Shown in pieces: positions 63,142-64,000 of a DNA stretch of 64,000 bases. Positions within the stretch are counted from its first letter, which is position 1. Every line of letters starts with the position of its first letter. Below the pieces are notes generated by a model, which was given only the letters and a program-made list of their open reading frames with translations, did not search any database and was not told the DNA's origin. The stretch spans positions 49,213,102 to 49,277,101 of the forward strand of contig JASEVX010000001.1 in NCBI GenBank assembly GCA_031761405.1. The letters are read 5' to 3'. The translations under genes were made by a program, and so were the position numbers. The stretch is from Serripes groenlandicus. Taxonomy: Eukaryota; Mollusca; Bivalvia; Cardiida; Cardiidae.

Positions 63142-63366
63142 TTTACCTCATATAGAGGCTTTCTGAAGTCTCTGCAGCAGACAACTTTTTGAAAACATGG
63201 CGATAAAAGAAGAAATTGCTCAAAACGAGCAATTTCTCCTTTTGTCACAATGTTTTCAACTCTATTCAATTATTGTTCTTTCTTTTTCAAAGGTATTTTC
63301 TGTGCTTTTTCCTAGATGTTTTCAAAGTCGTCTGCTGCAGATTTGTTGTATGTCGGAAAGGGTTTA
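63142..63366 (+). mobile_element. piggyBac-like TTAA MITE, left end eroded
   Basis: 'ttacctcatatagaggc' left, CTCTGCAGCAGACAAC, a perfect central hairpin GAAATTGCTC..GAGCAATTTC, TATGTCGGAAAGGGTTTA right. Confidence 0.78.
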
Positions 63367-63399
63367 TTATTTACCTGATATGATATTTTAGATCTGTCT

Positions 63400-63665
63400 G
63401 CCATGGATCTGATTTCAGTTGTGTCTATACAGCAGATATGACTTCTGAAAACAATGTGCCAAGAACAAATTCAATTTTATTCTTTAATTCATTAATAGAG
63501 TTTCCAAATTCTTTAGTAAATGTCTTCAAAGTAAAATCTGCTGCAAATTAAGGCTTCAGAGCAGAAAAGCAATGCAGGAAAAAGACAAATTGCTCTTTTT
63601 GAGCAATTGTTCCATATCCTGACACACTGTTTTCAAAAGCTGTCTTCTGCTTAGGTATCAAATGT
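63400..63665. repeat. Degenerate TTAA MITE remnants
   Basis: 'aaattgctctttttgagcaatt', 'gaaaacaatgtgcc' and 'caaaagctgtcttctgc' show at least one heavily decayed copy. Confidence 0.45.
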
Positions 63666-63677
63666 TGTCTTCATTGG

Positions 63678-63915
63678 TTAACCCTTTCCTTCATATAGAC
63701 ATTTTCTGACACCTCTGCAGCAGATGGCTTTTTGAAAACATGGCGAAAAAAGAAGAAATTTCTCAAAAACAAGCAATTTCTCATTTTGTCACCATGTTTT
63801 CAACTCTGTTCAATTATTGTACCTTCATTTAAAGGGGAGTTTCCAAAAAATAATTGGGTATGTTTTCAAAGTGGGTTACTATGCTGCAGATTTATTGTAT
63901 ATGGGAAAAGGTTAA
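63678..63915 (+). mobile_element. piggyBac-like TTAA MITE
   Basis: TTAACCCTTTCCTTCATATAG to GTATATGGGAAAAGGTTAA, TTAA intact on both sides. It contains the undisturbed 'ttcatttaaaggggag' segment that serves as the empty site for the nested pair at 38760-39172. Confidence 0.85.
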
Positions 63916-64000
63916 ATGGTTTAGCTAGTACAGGGTAAAGATTGTTTCAGCATCTTTTCCCATGAAATGCGTTCATCCTTATCTAATCAGTCAGTGAAAT

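Noticed and set aside
1..64000. Intact host genes, rRNA or bacterial-style operons
   Set aside because: I searched both strands for long frames and family motifs. All sizeable frames fall in repeats or broken transposases. Small host exons cannot be excluded without transcript data.

Overview
The window looks like nuclear DNA from a bivalve mollusc. It is AT-rich and non-coding, and it is packed with short non-autonomous elements. Several carry the ~145-165 bp internal tandem repeats and the ACAAGAGGGCC / GGTGAGCTAAAA ends that I associate with clam 'pearl'-type elements. I find no intact protein-coding gene, rRNA or functional tRNA. The coding-like stretches that I can interpret are decayed transposases.

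Layout. 0-4.5 kb: repeat ends, then a complete but internally deleted PIF/Harbinger transposon (1512-3596) with TTA target duplications, a broken transposase and an antisense Myb-like remnant. 4.9-6.4 kb: a tandem-repeat element inserted beside an older one. 8.4-9.6 kb: a deleted hAT element with an 8-bp target duplication that keeps only its BED zinc finger. 10-18 kb: TTAA-flanked fold-back MITEs. 18.4-25 kb: two large tandem-cored elements, one holding an array of about 18 units with a three-unit higher-order repeat, then a tRNA-like SINE duplication. 25-33 kb: more MITEs and arrays rich in AGGTCA words. 34-36.6 kb: a Helitron-like element whose inverted relative lies at 59.7-61 kb, plus further tandem-cored elements. 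37-39.7 kb: a knot of nested MITEs. 39.7-42.5 kb: more tandem-cored elements. 43-44.7 kb: a 70-bp satellite broken by a SINE. 45-50.7 kb: segmental duplication, more MITEs, a long inverted repeat. 51.2-52.2 kb: a decayed coding remnant. 52.4-64 kb: tandem-cored elements, a 21-bp minisatellite, and MITEs to the end.

The main biology is transposon biology. First, one piggyBac-like fold-back MITE (TTAA, CCCTTTCCC ends, about 230 bp) is present in more than 40 copies, at least four of them nested in other copies. Second, at least seven sequence-unrelated families share one terminal plan: ACWAGA, a small hairpin, a sub-terminal inverted repeat, often a tandem-repeat core, and in most of them a 3' hairpin containing the partner of that repeat, then an A/T-rich tail. 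Third, several unrelated families carry the word AGGTCA-A-AGGTCA-AGGTCA, which matches DR1 and monomeric nuclear-receptor half-site arrangements. Coordinates of degenerate elements are approximate because everything was read by eye.
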